DNA of 64,000 nt from Solirubrobacteraceae bacterium (GTDB lineage: Bacteria > Actinomycetota > Thermoleophilia > Solirubrobacterales > Solirubrobacteraceae). Positions 34,505 to 43,612 of this stretch are shown here, piece after piece; the stretch's first letter is position 1, and the number at the start of each line of letters is the position of its first letter. Where the stretch lies: NCBI GenBank assembly GCA_029263125.1, contig JAJCYD010000014.1:165205-229204 (forward strand), written 5' to 3'. A program made the translations under genes and the position numbers. Below the pieces are notes generated by a model, which saw nothing but the letters and a program-made list of their open reading frames with translations, ran no database searches and was not told where the DNA came from.

Positions 34505-36373
34505 CTACCCGCCGAACACGCCGCGCAAGGCATCAAGGGCGCCGCCCGCTCCGCGGAGGGAGTCCAGCGCGTTCCTCCCGCCGCCCGCGATCTCGATCAG
34601 CGCGTCGATCGGCAGCACGCCGATGACGCCTCTCGCGATCGACGCCTGCGCCTCGGACAGGGCGTTTGCGCGCTGCGCATCGTCGACCGCGCGGCGAGCG
34701 CCCTGTCGCAGCGCGTCGGCCAGTTCGGCGTCGCTGACGCGGTACTCGCGCAGGAAGCGCGCGCGCGAGTCGGCGCTCGCCACCGCGAGGGCGAGCTCCT
34801 CGCGCGTGACCCGCAGGCCGCAGGCCGCCCCATCCAGTGCGGACAGGCTGATCTGCTCGGTCAGCGCGCCGGTCCCCTTGGCCTCTCGCCACGGGCGCGG
34901 GTCGCAGGGATCGCGGACCTCAAGCGGCTTGTAATCGCCGCCGCCGAGCGCGACGTTCAAGCCGACGAGCCCCGCGGAGGCGACCGCCGCGACGAGCAGC
35001 GGCAGCCCCCAGGCGATCGATCTCCCGGCGACCGCGATCGGCACGAGTGCGAGCAGGGCCAGCAGGGCAGCCAGCAGGAACGAGCGGCTGAAGGCCTGCG
35101 TCGCCGCGCGGCGGACCTCGTCGGTCAGGTCGGTCTGCAGCTGGGCGTAGGCGCGTGCGCTCTGCGGTGGCGGCTTGACCTCGTCGAATGCTGGGCGCAG
35201 ATCCGGCAGCCGGCCGCCGGAGCGCTCGATGCGCGTCGTGATGGCCTTCGCGAGGTCGAGTTTGAGGCTCGGTGCGAGGGGTGCGTCGAGCAGCCGTGCG
35301 CTGCCGGCCTGCTGCGCCGCCGCCTGCTGCTCGCGCAGATCGGCCGTGAAGATCGGGATCAGCAGCGCCAGCCCGATCACGACACCTGCGTGGCGGGCGG
35401 CGATCACCCATGCCCCCCGGCCCGACAGCGCGTCGTTGCCCTCCAGCGCGCGCGCCGTCAGTGCATAGAGCGCGAGCCCCAGCCCGATCCCGATGAGGAT
35501 CTGCGGCGCGATGGTCCAGCCCGCGCTTGCGCCGGGAAGGAGCCCGAGCGCGACAAGACCGCCGGCGAGCGTCACGGCGCCGGCCGCGGCTCGGCGCAGG
35601 CTGCCGCCGAGCAGTCGCGACAGCGGCGTCACCGCCAGTGCCGCCAGCGCCATCACCGAGACGATCCCCGCCGCCTGCAGCGGCGAGCGCAACCAGCCCT
35701 CGGTCAGCAGGATGACGAGCAGGAACAGCGCCGCCGTGAGTGCCGCCGAGAGGAGCGTGAGCGCCGCGATCACGGCGAACGGCGGGGCGCTGCGTTCGCC
35801 GGCGGTTGCCGACGTGGCCGCGACGGGCCGGGCCGCGGTCACCACGAGCGCCGCGGCGAGCGGGACCTGCACGAAGAAGATCGCCTCCCACGAGAGTAGC
35901 TGCGTGAGTGCGCCGCCGATCGCCGGTCCGACCGCGGCGCCGGCGATCCCGGCCACGCCCCACAGCCGGGTCCCTCGTTCGCGGCCGCGCTCTGCGACCA
36001 GCATGCCGAGCGCCGCGGCGATGACCGCGGCGCCGCCCACCGCCTGAGCGCACCGGGCGACGACGAGCGCCTCGAGGCTCGGGGCGACAGCGCATGCGAG
36101 CGAGGCGAGCGCGAAGACGGCGATGCCCACGGGCCAGGCGATCGCCGTGCCGCGTCGGCGCACGAGCGCGGCCGCGGGTAGCGCTGCCAGCGCCAGCACG
36201 AGGTTGAACGAGATCAGGACCCAGGCGACCTGCGCCACGCTTGAGTCGAACTCGCGCAGCACGTCGGGCAGGCCGAGCGTGACCACCGAGGAGTCCGCCA
36301 GGACGACGCCGACGACGAGCGCGACAACCGCGGTCCGGACATGCTTCGGATCTGCTGTGGGCGCCGACGACAT
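34505..36373 (-). CDS. DHA2-like MFS transporter with long loop and C-terminal soluble domain
   Basis: The 622-residue protein starts RTAVVALVVGVVLADSSVVTLGLPDVLREF, a DHA2-type TM1 with Asp, and has about 14 TMs. A hydrophilic stretch of about 85 residues before the last helices contains LREQQAAAQQAG..LKLDLAKAITTRIER. The last 150 residues, after LNVALGGGDYKPLEVRDPCDPRPW, form a soluble helical domain with ALDGAACGLRVTREELALAVAS and RVSDAELADALRQGARRAVDDA. A plain DHA2 pump ends near residue 480, so this tail is unusual and may bind a partner or ligand. It lies 50 bases upstream of the MMPL gene on the same strand, so the two may form an operon. Confidence 0.88.
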   Translation of the reverse strand: MSSAPTADPKHVRTAVVALVVGVVLADSSVVTLGLPDVLREFDSSVAQVAWVLISFNLVLALAALPAAALVRRRGTAIAWPVGIAVFALASLACAVAPSLEALVVARCAQAVGGAAVIAAALGMLVAERGRERGTRLWGVAGIAGAAVGPAIGGALTQLLSWEAIFFVQVPLAAALVVTAARPVAATSATAGERSAPPFAVIAALTLLSAALTAALFLLVILLTEGWLRSPLQAAGIVSVMALAALAVTPLSRLLGGSLRRAAAGAVTLAGGLVALGLLPGASAGWTIAPQILIGIGLGLALYALTARALEGNDALSGRGAWVIAARHAGVVIGLALLIPIFTADLREQQAAAQQAGSARLLDAPLAPSLKLDLAKAITTRIERSGGRLPDLRPAFDEVKPPPQSARAYAQLQTDLTDEVRRAATQAFSRSFLLAALLALLALVPIAVAGRSIAWGLPLLVAAVASAGLVGLNVALGGGDYKPLEVRDPCDPRPWREAKGTGALTEQISLSALDGAACGLRVTREELALAVASADSRARFLREYRVSDAELADALRQGARRAVDDAQRANALSEAQASIARGVIGVLPIDALIEIAGGGRNALDSLRGAGGALDALRGVFGG

Positions 36374-36430
36374 CCGTCGATGGTGGCACCTCGGCGGTTG
36401 CCAAGCGTCGGGCCGGGTAGCACTGCAGGC

Positions 36431-37006
36431 ATGCGCCGATTCCTCACCGCCGTCCTCGTAGCACCGCTCGCAGCACTCACGATCGCCGCTTGCGGCGACG
36501 ACGACTCCGACAGCGCCTCGGCGACGGCGACCGACGCGGCCGCCACGACGACTGTCGTCCCGACCGAGACGGCCCCGGCGGCTGACGTGCCCGCCCGTGC
36601 TCGCGAGCTCGCGCGAGAAACGCGTGAGCTCCAGGAGGAGGTCACCGCCAGCGCGCGCTCACTGGTCAGCGGCAGCGGCGACACCCGTGAGCAGGCGCGA
36701 AAGCGGCTCGCCGGTCAGGAGGATCGCGCGCGAGAGCTGGCCGAGGCGGCCAGGACCGAGCTGGGCGCCGACGCAGCTGCGCGCGATGCGCTGGTGAAGG
36801 CCAACGAGCGCACCGCGAGCGCCGCCAAGTCGCTGGGCGAGTTCGCCGAGAATCAGCAGCAGGACGCGCTCAAGCAGGCCCGCTCGGCGCTCGCCCAGGG
36901 TGAGAAGGATCTGCGCGGCGCCGCGGACGATCTGCTCGATCAGGCTCCCGCGGATGCCCGCAAGGCACTCGAGGACGCGGTCAAGAAGCTGCCCAGCATC
37001 CCCTAG
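36431..37006 (+). CDS. Lipoprotein with helical coiled-coil domain
   Basis: The 191-residue protein has a lipoprotein signal peptide, RRFLTAVLVAPLAALTIAAC, with a lipobox Cys near residue 21. An acidic GDDDSD start and an Ala/Thr-rich linker follow. The rest (about residues 55-191) is a charged alpha-helical, coiled-coil-like domain: ARELARETRELQEEVTASARSL, KRLAGQEDRARELAEAARTEL and KALEDAVKKLP. It is probably anchored to the outer face of the membrane. The start is ATG 36431, seven bases after a weak TAGCAC box. It is divergent from the MFS gene. Function unknown. Confidence 0.8.
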   Translation: MRRFLTAVLVAPLAALTIAACGDDDSDSASATATDAAATTTVVPTETAPAADVPARARELARETRELQEEVTASARSLVSGSGDTREQARKRLAGQEDRARELAEAARTELGADAAARDALVKANERTASAAKSLGEFAENQQQDALKQARSALAQGEKDLRGAADDLLDQAPADARKALEDAVKKLPSIP

Positions 37007-37018
37007 CAGACGCCCGCG

Positions 37019-37399
37019 TCAGCAGTCCAGGTCGAACTCCTGATCGCCAAGCAGCACGACGACCGGCTCGCCCGCACGGCCGGCAAGGCCAAGCGGGTGG
37101 TCGGGATCTGCGGTCTCGAACTCCGCGGCGACGACGCTTGACCCCGGCAGCAGCGCCGCGAGCTCGCGCACCGCGCGGCCGAGCATCTCCAGGCCGCCGA
37201 GCACGCCCGTGACGTCGCCCGTGCCGATGTCGATCTCCAACGGCGGCAGCCGGCGCATCAGCGGCATCTTCGGCAGGTCGATGTCGGCCCCCGCGTCGTG
37301 CGCGAGCACCTCCTCGGCGTCCTCGACGTGTACGACGACCGCCCCGAAGCGGGCGCACTCGACGACCGCGGGGGGGTCGGCGTCGAGCGCGATGCTCAC
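37019..37399 (-). CDS. Hypothetical protein
   Basis: The 126-residue protein is acidic and well ordered (VECARFGAVVVHVEDAEEVL, GGLEMLGRAVRELAALLPG, EPVVVLLGDQEFDLDC), with alternating strands and helices and a C-terminal Cys. It has no signal peptide or TM and no family that I recognise. The GTG start follows directly on the minus strand behind the phosphoesterase gene, 62 bases away, so they may be co-transcribed. It converges on the lipoprotein gene. Confidence 0.6.
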   Translation of the reverse strand: MSIALDADPPAVVECARFGAVVVHVEDAEEVLAHDAGADIDLPKMPLMRRLPPLEIDIGTGDVTGVLGGLEMLGRAVRELAALLPGSSVVAAEFETADPDHPLGLAGRAGEPVVVLLGDQEFDLDC

Positions 37400-37461
37400 G
37401 CGCAGGGCCCCGCAGCCATGCAGGAGCTCACGCGCCAGCCCGATCGCAAGGTCGCGCTCGG

Positions 37462-38151
37462 TCAGGGCTGCGCCGTCTCAAAGCGCCGCTCGGGCATCTC
37501 GACCCACGCCGCATCGCCGAAGCGGGTGCGCAGCGCGACTGGCACGCGCACGTGGTCATAGCCGACGCGGCGGTGCTCGATCTGTCCGTCATCGTGCATG
37601 AGCGCGTAGGCGGCGCGGTGATCGCCGTCGAACGGCATCCCGACGCTGCCGGGGTTGACGAGCTCGATCCCGCCGTGACCGGCTGACTTGCGGCTGAACG
37701 GGATGTGCGTGTGCCCGAAGACCAGCCGCAGCTCGGGGACGTTGACGAGCAGCTCAGCCTCGTCGTCTGCCGGCTCTGGCGCAAACGAGCGCACGTCGGA
37801 GATCGGCGACCCGTGCCAGGCGCGCGTGCGGTCGTCGAGCATCGCGCTCTCCGGCAGCGCCATGAGCGAGTTCACAAGGCCCTCGCCGAGCTCGTCGCGC
37901 GCGGCCGCGACGGCGCCGCCGACGCCGTCGGGCGCCTTGCCGGGATGGGCAGTCCAGCGCTCGCCGTTGCCGCGGATCCAGACGGCGGGCTTGAGCTCGA
38001 ACAGGCGCATGACCGTTTCGCGCGGCGCGGGACCGAACAGCGCGACGTCACCGCCGATGAACCAGCGGTCGGCGCCGCGCTCCTGCGCGTCGGCGGCAAC
38101 CGCTTCGAGCGCCGCGAGGTTGCCGTGGATGTCATAGAGGATGGCGAGCAT
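37462..38151 (-). CDS. Calcineurin-like metallophosphoesterase (YfcE/MJ0936-like)
   Basis: The 229-residue enzyme has the metallophosphoesterase signature: AILYDIHGN (D-x-H), FIGGDVALFGP (GD), an IRGNGE variant of GNHE, TRAWHGSP and FGHTHIPF (GHxH). These bind two metal ions that hydrolyse phosphoesters. The family includes phosphodiesterases and ApaH-like phosphatases. The GNGE in place of GNHE matches the YfcE-type subgroup. ATG 38151 begins just before the core, and only 18 bases separate it from the divergent acetyltransferase GTG. Confidence 0.9.
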   Translation of the reverse strand: MLAILYDIHGNLAALEAVAADAQERGADRWFIGGDVALFGPAPRETVMRLFELKPAVWIRGNGERWTAHPGKAPDGVGGAVAAARDELGEGLVNSLMALPESAMLDDRTRAWHGSPISDVRSFAPEPADDEAELLVNVPELRLVFGHTHIPFSRKSAGHGGIELVNPGSVGMPFDGDHRAAYALMHDDGQIEHRRVGYDHVRVPVALRTRFGDAAWVEMPERRFETAQP

Positions 38152-38156
38152 CCCCG

Positions 38157-38162
38157 TAGTGT
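38157..38162 (+). promoter_or_regulatory. Candidate -10 box of a leaderless promoter
   Basis: TAGTGT lies 7 nt before the GTG at 38170. Because the divergent phosphoesterase starts at 38151, its -35 region must lie inside the phosphoesterase coding sequence. Confidence 0.5.
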
Positions 38163-38169
38163 TCCGCGC

Positions 38170-38799
38170 GTGAGCCACGCGCGCGTCCAGGCCGAGGATC
38201 TCGCGCTGACCGGCCCGACGTTGCGGGTCAGGATCCCTCGCCTCGACGATGCCGGCGCGCTGTTTGCACAGGCGTCGGACGCGCGCGTCACGCGCTGGTT
38301 CTCGTGGGGTCCGTACCAGCACGAGGACGAGGCGACGGCCTACCTTCAGCGCCTGCCGGCAGAGCGCGCGCGCGGCGTGCAGCTGGACCTCGTCGTCGAG
38401 CATCGCCAGTCCGGGCCGATCGGCATCACCGGCTTCTCGGAGATCGCCCGGCGCGACCGGCGCGCGACGATCGGCAGCTGGCTGGGCCATGACTGGTGGG
38501 GAACGGGCGCCAACCGCGAGGCGAAGGCGCTCATGTGCCACCTCGGCTTCCTGCTGCTTGGCCTGGAGCGGATCGGCAGCTACACGGGCGTCGAGCACGT
38601 CCGCTCGCAGCGGGCGCTGGAGTCGATCGGCTTTGAGCGCGAGGGGGTGCTGCGCGCGTTTCATCGTCACGGCGAGCAGCGGCTCGACGTCGTCGTCTTC
38701 AGCCTGCTGCGCGCGGCCTGGGAGTCCGGGCCGCTACGCGACGTTCCGGCGAGCGTCAGCGGCGTGCCGCCGCCGCTGTTCGTCTCGACAGCGCGCTGA
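38170..38799 (+). CDS. GNAT family N-acetyltransferase (RimJ/RimL type)
   Basis: The 209-residue protein has the GNAT fold. It starts VRIPRLDDAGALFAQASDARVTRWFSWGPYQHEDEATAYLQ. Then come GPIGITGFSEIARRDRRATIGSWLGHDWWGTGANREAKALMCHLGF (acetyl-CoA-binding motif A) and IGSYTGVEHVRSQRALESIGFEREGVLR (motif B). This is the RimJ/RimL/Acetyltransf_3 type that acetylates protein N-termini or small amines. GTG 38170 is chosen from the TAGTGT box and the absence of other starts before the domain. Substrate unknown. Confidence 0.92.
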   Translation: MSHARVQAEDLALTGPTLRVRIPRLDDAGALFAQASDARVTRWFSWGPYQHEDEATAYLQRLPAERARGVQLDLVVEHRQSGPIGITGFSEIARRDRRATIGSWLGHDWWGTGANREAKALMCHLGFLLLGLERIGSYTGVEHVRSQRALESIGFEREGVLRAFHRHGEQRLDVVVFSLLRAAWESGPLRDVPASVSGVPPPLFVSTAR

Positions 38800-38841
38800 G
38801 CCGATCGCGCGGCCGGCGCGAACCCGAGCCGTCGCGCTGGC

Positions 38842-39591
38842 TCAGCCCCTGCGCGCCTCCCAGCTGAAGCCGCGGATCGCGAGGATCGTTCCCAGGACGG
38901 CCCAGATCGCCACGACCGCGAGGTCAGACACCTCGTCGGCGAACGGCGCACCGGTGACCATCGCCGCCGACAGGCCGTCGATGAGGTGCGTCAGCGGCAG
39001 CACCTCGGCGATGTCACGCATGAAGGCCGGCGCGTTCTCAGCGTCGTAGAAGACGCCGCTGACGAGGATCACCGGCAGGAAGATCGCGTTGACGTAGGCC
39101 GGCGCGGAGTCGAAGTTCGGGATCGCGTGCGACAGCGCGACGCCGAGCGAGCCGAGGCAGACGACCCCGGCGGCGACGAACACGGCGAGCATCAGCCAGT
39201 TCTCCGGCAGGCCCACGCCGAACAGCAGCGCGCCGGCGGCGACGACGATCGACAGCTGGATCGCCGTGTTCGTGATCGCGTGGGCGGCGAGGCCGCCGAG
39301 GTAGGCGCCGCTCGGCAGCGGCGTGCCGCGCAGGCGCTTGAGCACGCCCTGCTCGCGCAGGAACACCATGTTCATCGCCAGCGCGACGAACGTCGTGGTC
39401 ATGACGCTCATGCCGGCGATGCCCGGAACGATGATGTCCAGATCGGTCTGGCTGCCGGCGAAGATCGTTCCGAAGGCCGCGAGAAACAGCAGCGGCAGGA
39501 CGAAGTTGAAGAACGCGGCGCTCGGATTGCGCCAGAACATCTTGCGCTCGAGGCGGTACTGACGCCAGGTCAGGGCGAGCGCGTCGGTCAT
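38842..39591 (-). CDS. ABC-2 type transporter permease
   Basis: The 249-residue protein has six TMs. It begins LALTWRQYRLERKMFWRNPSAAFFNFVLPLLFLAAF and includes MTTTFVALAMNMVFLREQGVLKRLRGTPLPSGAYLGG and the later LPVILVSGVFYDAENAPAFMRDIAEVLPLTHLIDGL. The Arg-rich coupling loop and the VSGVFY..P..LP..H motif are typical of ABC-2 exporters for drugs, polyketides or polysaccharides. ATG 39591 overlaps the ATPase stop, so the two are translationally coupled. Confidence 0.94.
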   Translation of the reverse strand: MTDALALTWRQYRLERKMFWRNPSAAFFNFVLPLLFLAAFGTIFAGSQTDLDIIVPGIAGMSVMTTTFVALAMNMVFLREQGVLKRLRGTPLPSGAYLGGLAAHAITNTAIQLSIVVAAGALLFGVGLPENWLMLAVFVAAGVVCLGSLGVALSHAIPNFDSAPAYVNAIFLPVILVSGVFYDAENAPAFMRDIAEVLPLTHLIDGLSAAMVTGAPFADEVSDLAVVAIWAVLGTILAIRGFSWEARRG

Positions 39592-40487
39592 GTCGCGCTC
39601 TCGTGCTCGGCGGCAGCGGCCTCGGCGGTCAGCTCGAGGTAGACGTCCTCGAGCGACGGGCGCGTGACGCTCAGGTCGTCGAGACCGACGCCGCGCGCGA
39701 GCGCCGCGCTCGTGAGCTGATGCAGCAGCGCCGTCGGGTCGTCGGTCTCGCGCGTCTGCGCCTCGCCGGCCTCGTCGCGCCAGCTCACGCGATAGCGCGA
39801 CGAGGCCCCGACGCCCAGCGCCGCTGGGGCGCCGACGGCCAGCACGCGACCGTCCTTGACGATCGCGACGCGGTCGCATAGCGCTTGGGCCTCGTCGAGG
39901 TAGTGGGTCGTCAGCAGCACGGTCTTGCCGAGATCGGCCAGCGCGCGGATCGTCTCCCACGCGGCCCGGCGCGCGGCCGGATCGAAGCCGGTCGTGGGCT
40001 CGTCGAGAAAGATCAGCTCCGGGTCGCCGATCAGCGCGAGCGCGAAGTCCAGGCGCCGGGCCTGCCCGCCGGACAGCTTGCGCGAGCGCACGTCCACCGA
40101 CTCGTGCAGGCCGGCGAGGTCGATGACCTCGTCGACGTTGCGCGGGGTGGGATAGAAGCCGGCCCAGTGCGTGACGATCTCGTGGACGGTGACATGGCGG
40201 TAGACGCCGCTTGACTGCAGCACGATGCCGACGCGGTCGCGCAGTGCCCGCGGACGACCGGCGGGGTCATGGCCCAGCACCGAGACGATGCCGCTGCTGC
40301 GATCGCGGTAGCCCTCGAGCACCTCGACCGTCGTCGTCTTGCCCGCGCCGTTGGGGCCCAGAAGGCCGAAGACCTCGCCTCGCGCGACCTCGAAGTCGAT
40401 GCCGCGCACAGCCTCCACGTCCCCATAGGACTTGTGCAGGTCGCGAACGAGAATTGCGGGAGCAGCCGAATCCATCGGCGCAATCAT
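39588..40487 (-). CDS. ABC transporter ATP-binding protein (DrrA/CcmA type)
   Basis: The 299-residue ATPase has Walker A GPNGAGKTTT, Q-loop GIVLQSSGVYRHVTV, signature KLSGGQARRLDFALAL, Walker B LIFLDEPTTGFDPAARR and the switch LLTTHYLDEA. A C-terminal region (VSWRDEAGEAQTRETDD.. and ..LSVTRPSLEDVYLELT) is shared by DrrA-type drug-export ATPases. The pair with the ABC-2 permease forms an efflux system. The start may be ATG 40487 or the ATG four codons later. It is divergent from the Ppx gene with only 23 bases between starts. Confidence 0.95.
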   Translation of the reverse strand: MIAPMDSAAPAILVRDLHKSYGDVEAVRGIDFEVARGEVFGLLGPNGAGKTTTVEVLEGYRDRSSGIVSVLGHDPAGRPRALRDRVGIVLQSSGVYRHVTVHEIVTHWAGFYPTPRNVDEVIDLAGLHESVDVRSRKLSGGQARRLDFALALIGDPELIFLDEPTTGFDPAARRAAWETIRALADLGKTVLLTTHYLDEAQALCDRVAIVKDGRVLAVGAPAALGVGASSRYRVSWRDEAGEAQTRETDDPTALLHQLTSAALARGVGLDDLSVTRPSLEDVYLELTAEAAAAEHESAT

Positions 40488-40510
40488 GTCAAGATCGACC
40501 GCTGCACCCT

Positions 40511-41428
40511 GTGGCTCGCTGCGCCTGCATCGACATCGGCTCGAACACCACGCGGCTGCTCGTCGTCGAGGGGGATGTTCCGCGTCCGCGCGAGCTGCGC
40601 TCCGAGCGCGAGTTCACGCGGCTGGGTTCGGCACGCGAGGCGACCGGCAGGATCGGAGCCGACAAGATTGCCGAGGTCGCCGCGATCGTCGCTCGGCAGG
40701 TCGCCGTGGCGCGCGAGCTCGATGTCAGCCGGCTGCGGATCGTCGCGACGTCCGCGATCCGGGGCGCGCCGGACGCGCCCGCGATGCGGGCCGCGATCGC
40801 CGAGCGCTGCGCGGCGCCGCTGGAGATCCTCAGCGGCGAGCAGGAGGCGCGGTTGGCCTTCAACGGGGCGGTCGGCATGCTCGCGGCCCCACCGTCCGGT
40901 GAGATCGGGGTCATCGACGTGGGCGGCGGATCGACCGAGCTCGTCGTGGGCAGCGCCGCGGGCGGCGTGACGTGGTCGGTCTCGCTGCCGCTGGGATCCG
41001 CCGTCGTCACCGACCGCCATCTGCGCGGCGATCCGCCGTCGGCGATCGAGCTCGCTGCCCTGCGCGGCGTCCTCGCAGACGCGTTCTCGGGCGTTGATGC
41101 GCCGCAGACGGCCACGGCCTATGCCGTCGGCGGCAGCGCGACGTCGTTGCAGCGGCTGTTGGGCCGCGATCTGCACCGCGACGCGTTGTCACGTGGCTTG
41201 ACGACGCTGGTCTCCCGGCCCGCGGCGCAGGTCGCGCTCGCGCTGGGGCTGCACGCCGAGCGTGCGCGGCTGCTGCCGGCGGGCCTGCTGCTGCTCGATG
41301 CGGCGGCACGGTCGCTGCAGGCCCCGCTGCGGCTGGCGGGCGGGGGTCTGCGCGAGGGGATCGTGCTCGAGCAGCTGGCGGACATCGAGGCGTCACACGG
41401 CGATCACACCACCGACGCCGTGGCGTAG
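40511..41428 (+). CDS. Ppx/GppA family exopolyphosphatase
   Basis: The 305-residue protein has the ASKHA fold. It starts CACIDIGSNTTRLLVVE (phosphate 1) and has RIVATSAIRGAPDAP, EILSGEQEARLAFNGAV, IGVIDVGGGSTELVVG (phosphate 2) and AYAVGGSATSLQRLL (adenosine-type motif). It hydrolyses polyphosphate or converts pppGpp to ppGpp. At about 300 residues it is the short, two-domain form without the HD-like C-terminal domain. The GTG start is directly before the core. PPK1 follows after 18 bases, so the operon both makes and degrades polyphosphate. Confidence 0.92.
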   Translation: MARCACIDIGSNTTRLLVVEGDVPRPRELRSEREFTRLGSAREATGRIGADKIAEVAAIVARQVAVARELDVSRLRIVATSAIRGAPDAPAMRAAIAERCAAPLEILSGEQEARLAFNGAVGMLAAPPSGEIGVIDVGGGSTELVVGSAAGGVTWSVSLPLGSAVVTDRHLRGDPPSAIELAALRGVLADAFSGVDAPQTATAYAVGGSATSLQRLLGRDLHRDALSRGLTTLVSRPAAQVALALGLHAERARLLPAGLLLLDAAARSLQAPLRLAGGGLREGIVLEQLADIEASHGDHTTDAVA

Positions 41429-41446
41429 TGTGATGGCGGATCGCCG

Positions 41447-43612
41447 ATGACGATCCCCGACGCGGACATCCCAACGCAGGAGTCGATCAACGCGATCGAT
41501 CTCGAGCCCGAGGCGCCCCCGCCCGAGGATCTCGACCTGCACGACAAGTCGCTGTACATCGGTCGCGAGCTGTCGTGGCTGGACTTCAACGACCGCGTGC
41601 TGCAGCTGGCCTCCGATCCCGAGCAACCGCTGCTCGAGCGCGTCAAGCTCGCAGCGATCTGGAGCTCGAACCTCGACGAGTTCTTTCAGATCCGCGTGGC
41701 GGGCGTCCACGACCAGATCGACGCGGGACTGGCCGATCCGGGACCGGACGGCCTGACGCCGTCGCAGACGATCGATGCGATCCGCGAGGGCGTGCTCGAT
41801 CAGCAACAGCGCCTCGAGCAGCTCGTCCTGGGGGAGCTGTTCGGCGAGCTCGCCGAGCACGGCATCCGGATCGTCGGCATGTGCGACATCTCAGCGGCGG
41901 AGCGGCAGGCGCTGGCGCAGCGCTTCGAGCGCCAGATCTTCCCGGCGCTGACCCCGCTGGCCGTCGGTCCCGGGCGCCCGTTCCCGTACATCTCGAGCCT
42001 GTCGGTGTCGCTGGCGGTGCAGGTCCGCGATCCCGTCAACGACACGCGCAGCTTCGCCCGCGTGAAGGTGCCGACCGAGATGCTGCCCCGCTTCGTCGTG
42101 CTCGACGCCGACGAGCATGCCTTCGTCGCGCTCGAGGAGGTCATCGCCGAGAACCTCGAGAGCCTGTTCCCGGGCATGGAGGTCATGGGTCACGGGATCT
42201 TCCGCGTCACGCGCGACGCCGACTTCGAGGTCTCCGACGAGGCCGACGACCTGCTGCAGGCCGTGGAGGCCGAGTTGCGCCGCCGGCGCTTCGGCGAGGC
42301 CGTCCGCTTGGAGATCGGGGTTGGCATGGACCCCGGCGTTCGCGAGCAGCTGGTCGCGGCGCTGGACCTCGAGGAGCGCCAGGTCTACGAGGTCGACGGG
42401 CTCCTCGACACCGGGGCGTTGTGGCAGATCTACGGGCTGCGCGGCTTCGGTGACCTGCGCGATCCGGTGTGGACGCCGGTCACGCAGCCGCGCCTTCACG
42501 GCAAGGAATCCGAGCACGTGAACGTCCTCGCCGAGATGCGGCGCGGCGATATCCTCGTGCACCATCCATACGACTCATTCGCGACGTCGGTCGAGCGCTT
42601 CGTCGAGCAGGCGGTCGCCGATCCCGACGTGCTGGCGATCAAGCAGACCGTGTACCGCACGTCCGACGACTCGCCGTTGGTGCCGGCGCTGATCCGCGCC
42701 ACCGAACGTGGCAAGCAGGCCGTCTGCATGGTGGAGCTCAAGGCGCGCTTCGACGAGCGCGCCAACATCGCGTGGGCGCGGTCGCTGGAGCAGGCCGGGG
42801 TGCACGTCGTCTACGGCCACCCGGGCCTCAAGACGCATGCCAAGTGCATCCTCGTCGTCCGCCGCGAGGGCGACGGCGTGCGCCACTACGTGCACATCGG
42901 GACCGGCAACTACCACCCCAAGACCGCACGCCTCTACACGGACTTCGGGCTGTTCACCTGCGACGAGGACATCGGCGCCGATGTCGCGGACATGTTCAAC
43001 TTCCTCACCGGGATCGCGCGTCCGCTCGGCTACCGCAAGCTGCTGATCGCGCCCAACGGCATGCGCGAGTCGCTGCTGGAGCAGATCACCGAGACGGTCG
43101 CCGCTCACGAGCGCGGAGAGCATGCGCGCATCGCCCTGAAGATGAACTCGCTCGTGGACCGGCGCATCATCCGTGCGCTGTATCGCGCCTCGCGCGCGGG
43201 AGTGCGCATCGATCTCAACGTACGCGGGATCTGCTGCCTGCGTCCCGGGGTCGAGGGCGTCTCGGAGCACATCGGCGTCGTCAGCGTGCTGGGGCGATTC
43301 CTCGAGCACTCTCGCATCTACGCGTTCGAGCGCGCAGAGCGCACCCACGTGCTGATCGGCTCAGCCGACCTCATGCCGCGCAACCTCGACACCCGCGTCG
43401 AGCTGATCACGCCGGTGCAGGACGACGGCCTGCGAGCGGACCTGCTGGACACGGTCGAGCGCTCGCTGGCGACCGACATCGGCGCCTGGGATCTCGACGC
43501 CGACGGATCCTGGCGCAAGCGCTCGCCGGGCAATCCCCCACGGTCGGTGCAGCGCGAGCTGATGGCGCTTCACGCCACGCGGGCCAGCGAGACCGGCCCA
43601 ACCGACGATTGA
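41447..43612 (+). CDS. ppk1: Polyphosphate kinase 1
   Basis: The 721-residue enzyme contains all PPK1 domains. The N-terminal domain begins LYIGRELSWLDFNDRVLQLA, followed by the head domain and the two catalytic C domains. The autophosphorylated His is His464 in LKTHAKCILVVRR, and His483 lies in YVHIGTGNYH; the 19-residue spacing equals that of H435 and H454 in the E. coli enzyme. It polymerises the gamma phosphate of ATP into polyphosphate and works reversibly. A 30-residue acidic N-terminal extension precedes the core. It is in an operon with Ppx. Confidence 0.97.
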   Translation: MTIPDADIPTQESINAIDLEPEAPPPEDLDLHDKSLYIGRELSWLDFNDRVLQLASDPEQPLLERVKLAAIWSSNLDEFFQIRVAGVHDQIDAGLADPGPDGLTPSQTIDAIREGVLDQQQRLEQLVLGELFGELAEHGIRIVGMCDISAAERQALAQRFERQIFPALTPLAVGPGRPFPYISSLSVSLAVQVRDPVNDTRSFARVKVPTEMLPRFVVLDADEHAFVALEEVIAENLESLFPGMEVMGHGIFRVTRDADFEVSDEADDLLQAVEAELRRRRFGEAVRLEIGVGMDPGVREQLVAALDLEERQVYEVDGLLDTGALWQIYGLRGFGDLRDPVWTPVTQPRLHGKESEHVNVLAEMRRGDILVHHPYDSFATSVERFVEQAVADPDVLAIKQTVYRTSDDSPLVPALIRATERGKQAVCMVELKARFDERANIAWARSLEQAGVHVVYGHPGLKTHAKCILVVRREGDGVRHYVHIGTGNYHPKTARLYTDFGLFTCDEDIGADVADMFNFLTGIARPLGYRKLLIAPNGMRESLLEQITETVAAHERGEHARIALKMNSLVDRRIIRALYRASRAGVRIDLNVRGICCLRPGVEGVSEHIGVVSVLGRFLEHSRIYAFERAERTHVLIGSADLMPRNLDTRVELITPVQDDGLRADLLDTVERSLATDIGAWDLDADGSWRKRSPGNPPRSVQRELMALHATRASETGPTDD

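Noticed and set aside
32841..34934. 697-codon open frame on the plus strand
   Set aside because: Antisense to the MMPL and MFS transporters; Arg/Asp/His-rich, repetitive and without motifs.
38796..38845. Inverted repeat CTGAGCC/GGCTCAG spanning both stop codons of converging genes
   Set aside because: Seven base pairs with a loop over 35 bases; too weak for a terminator.
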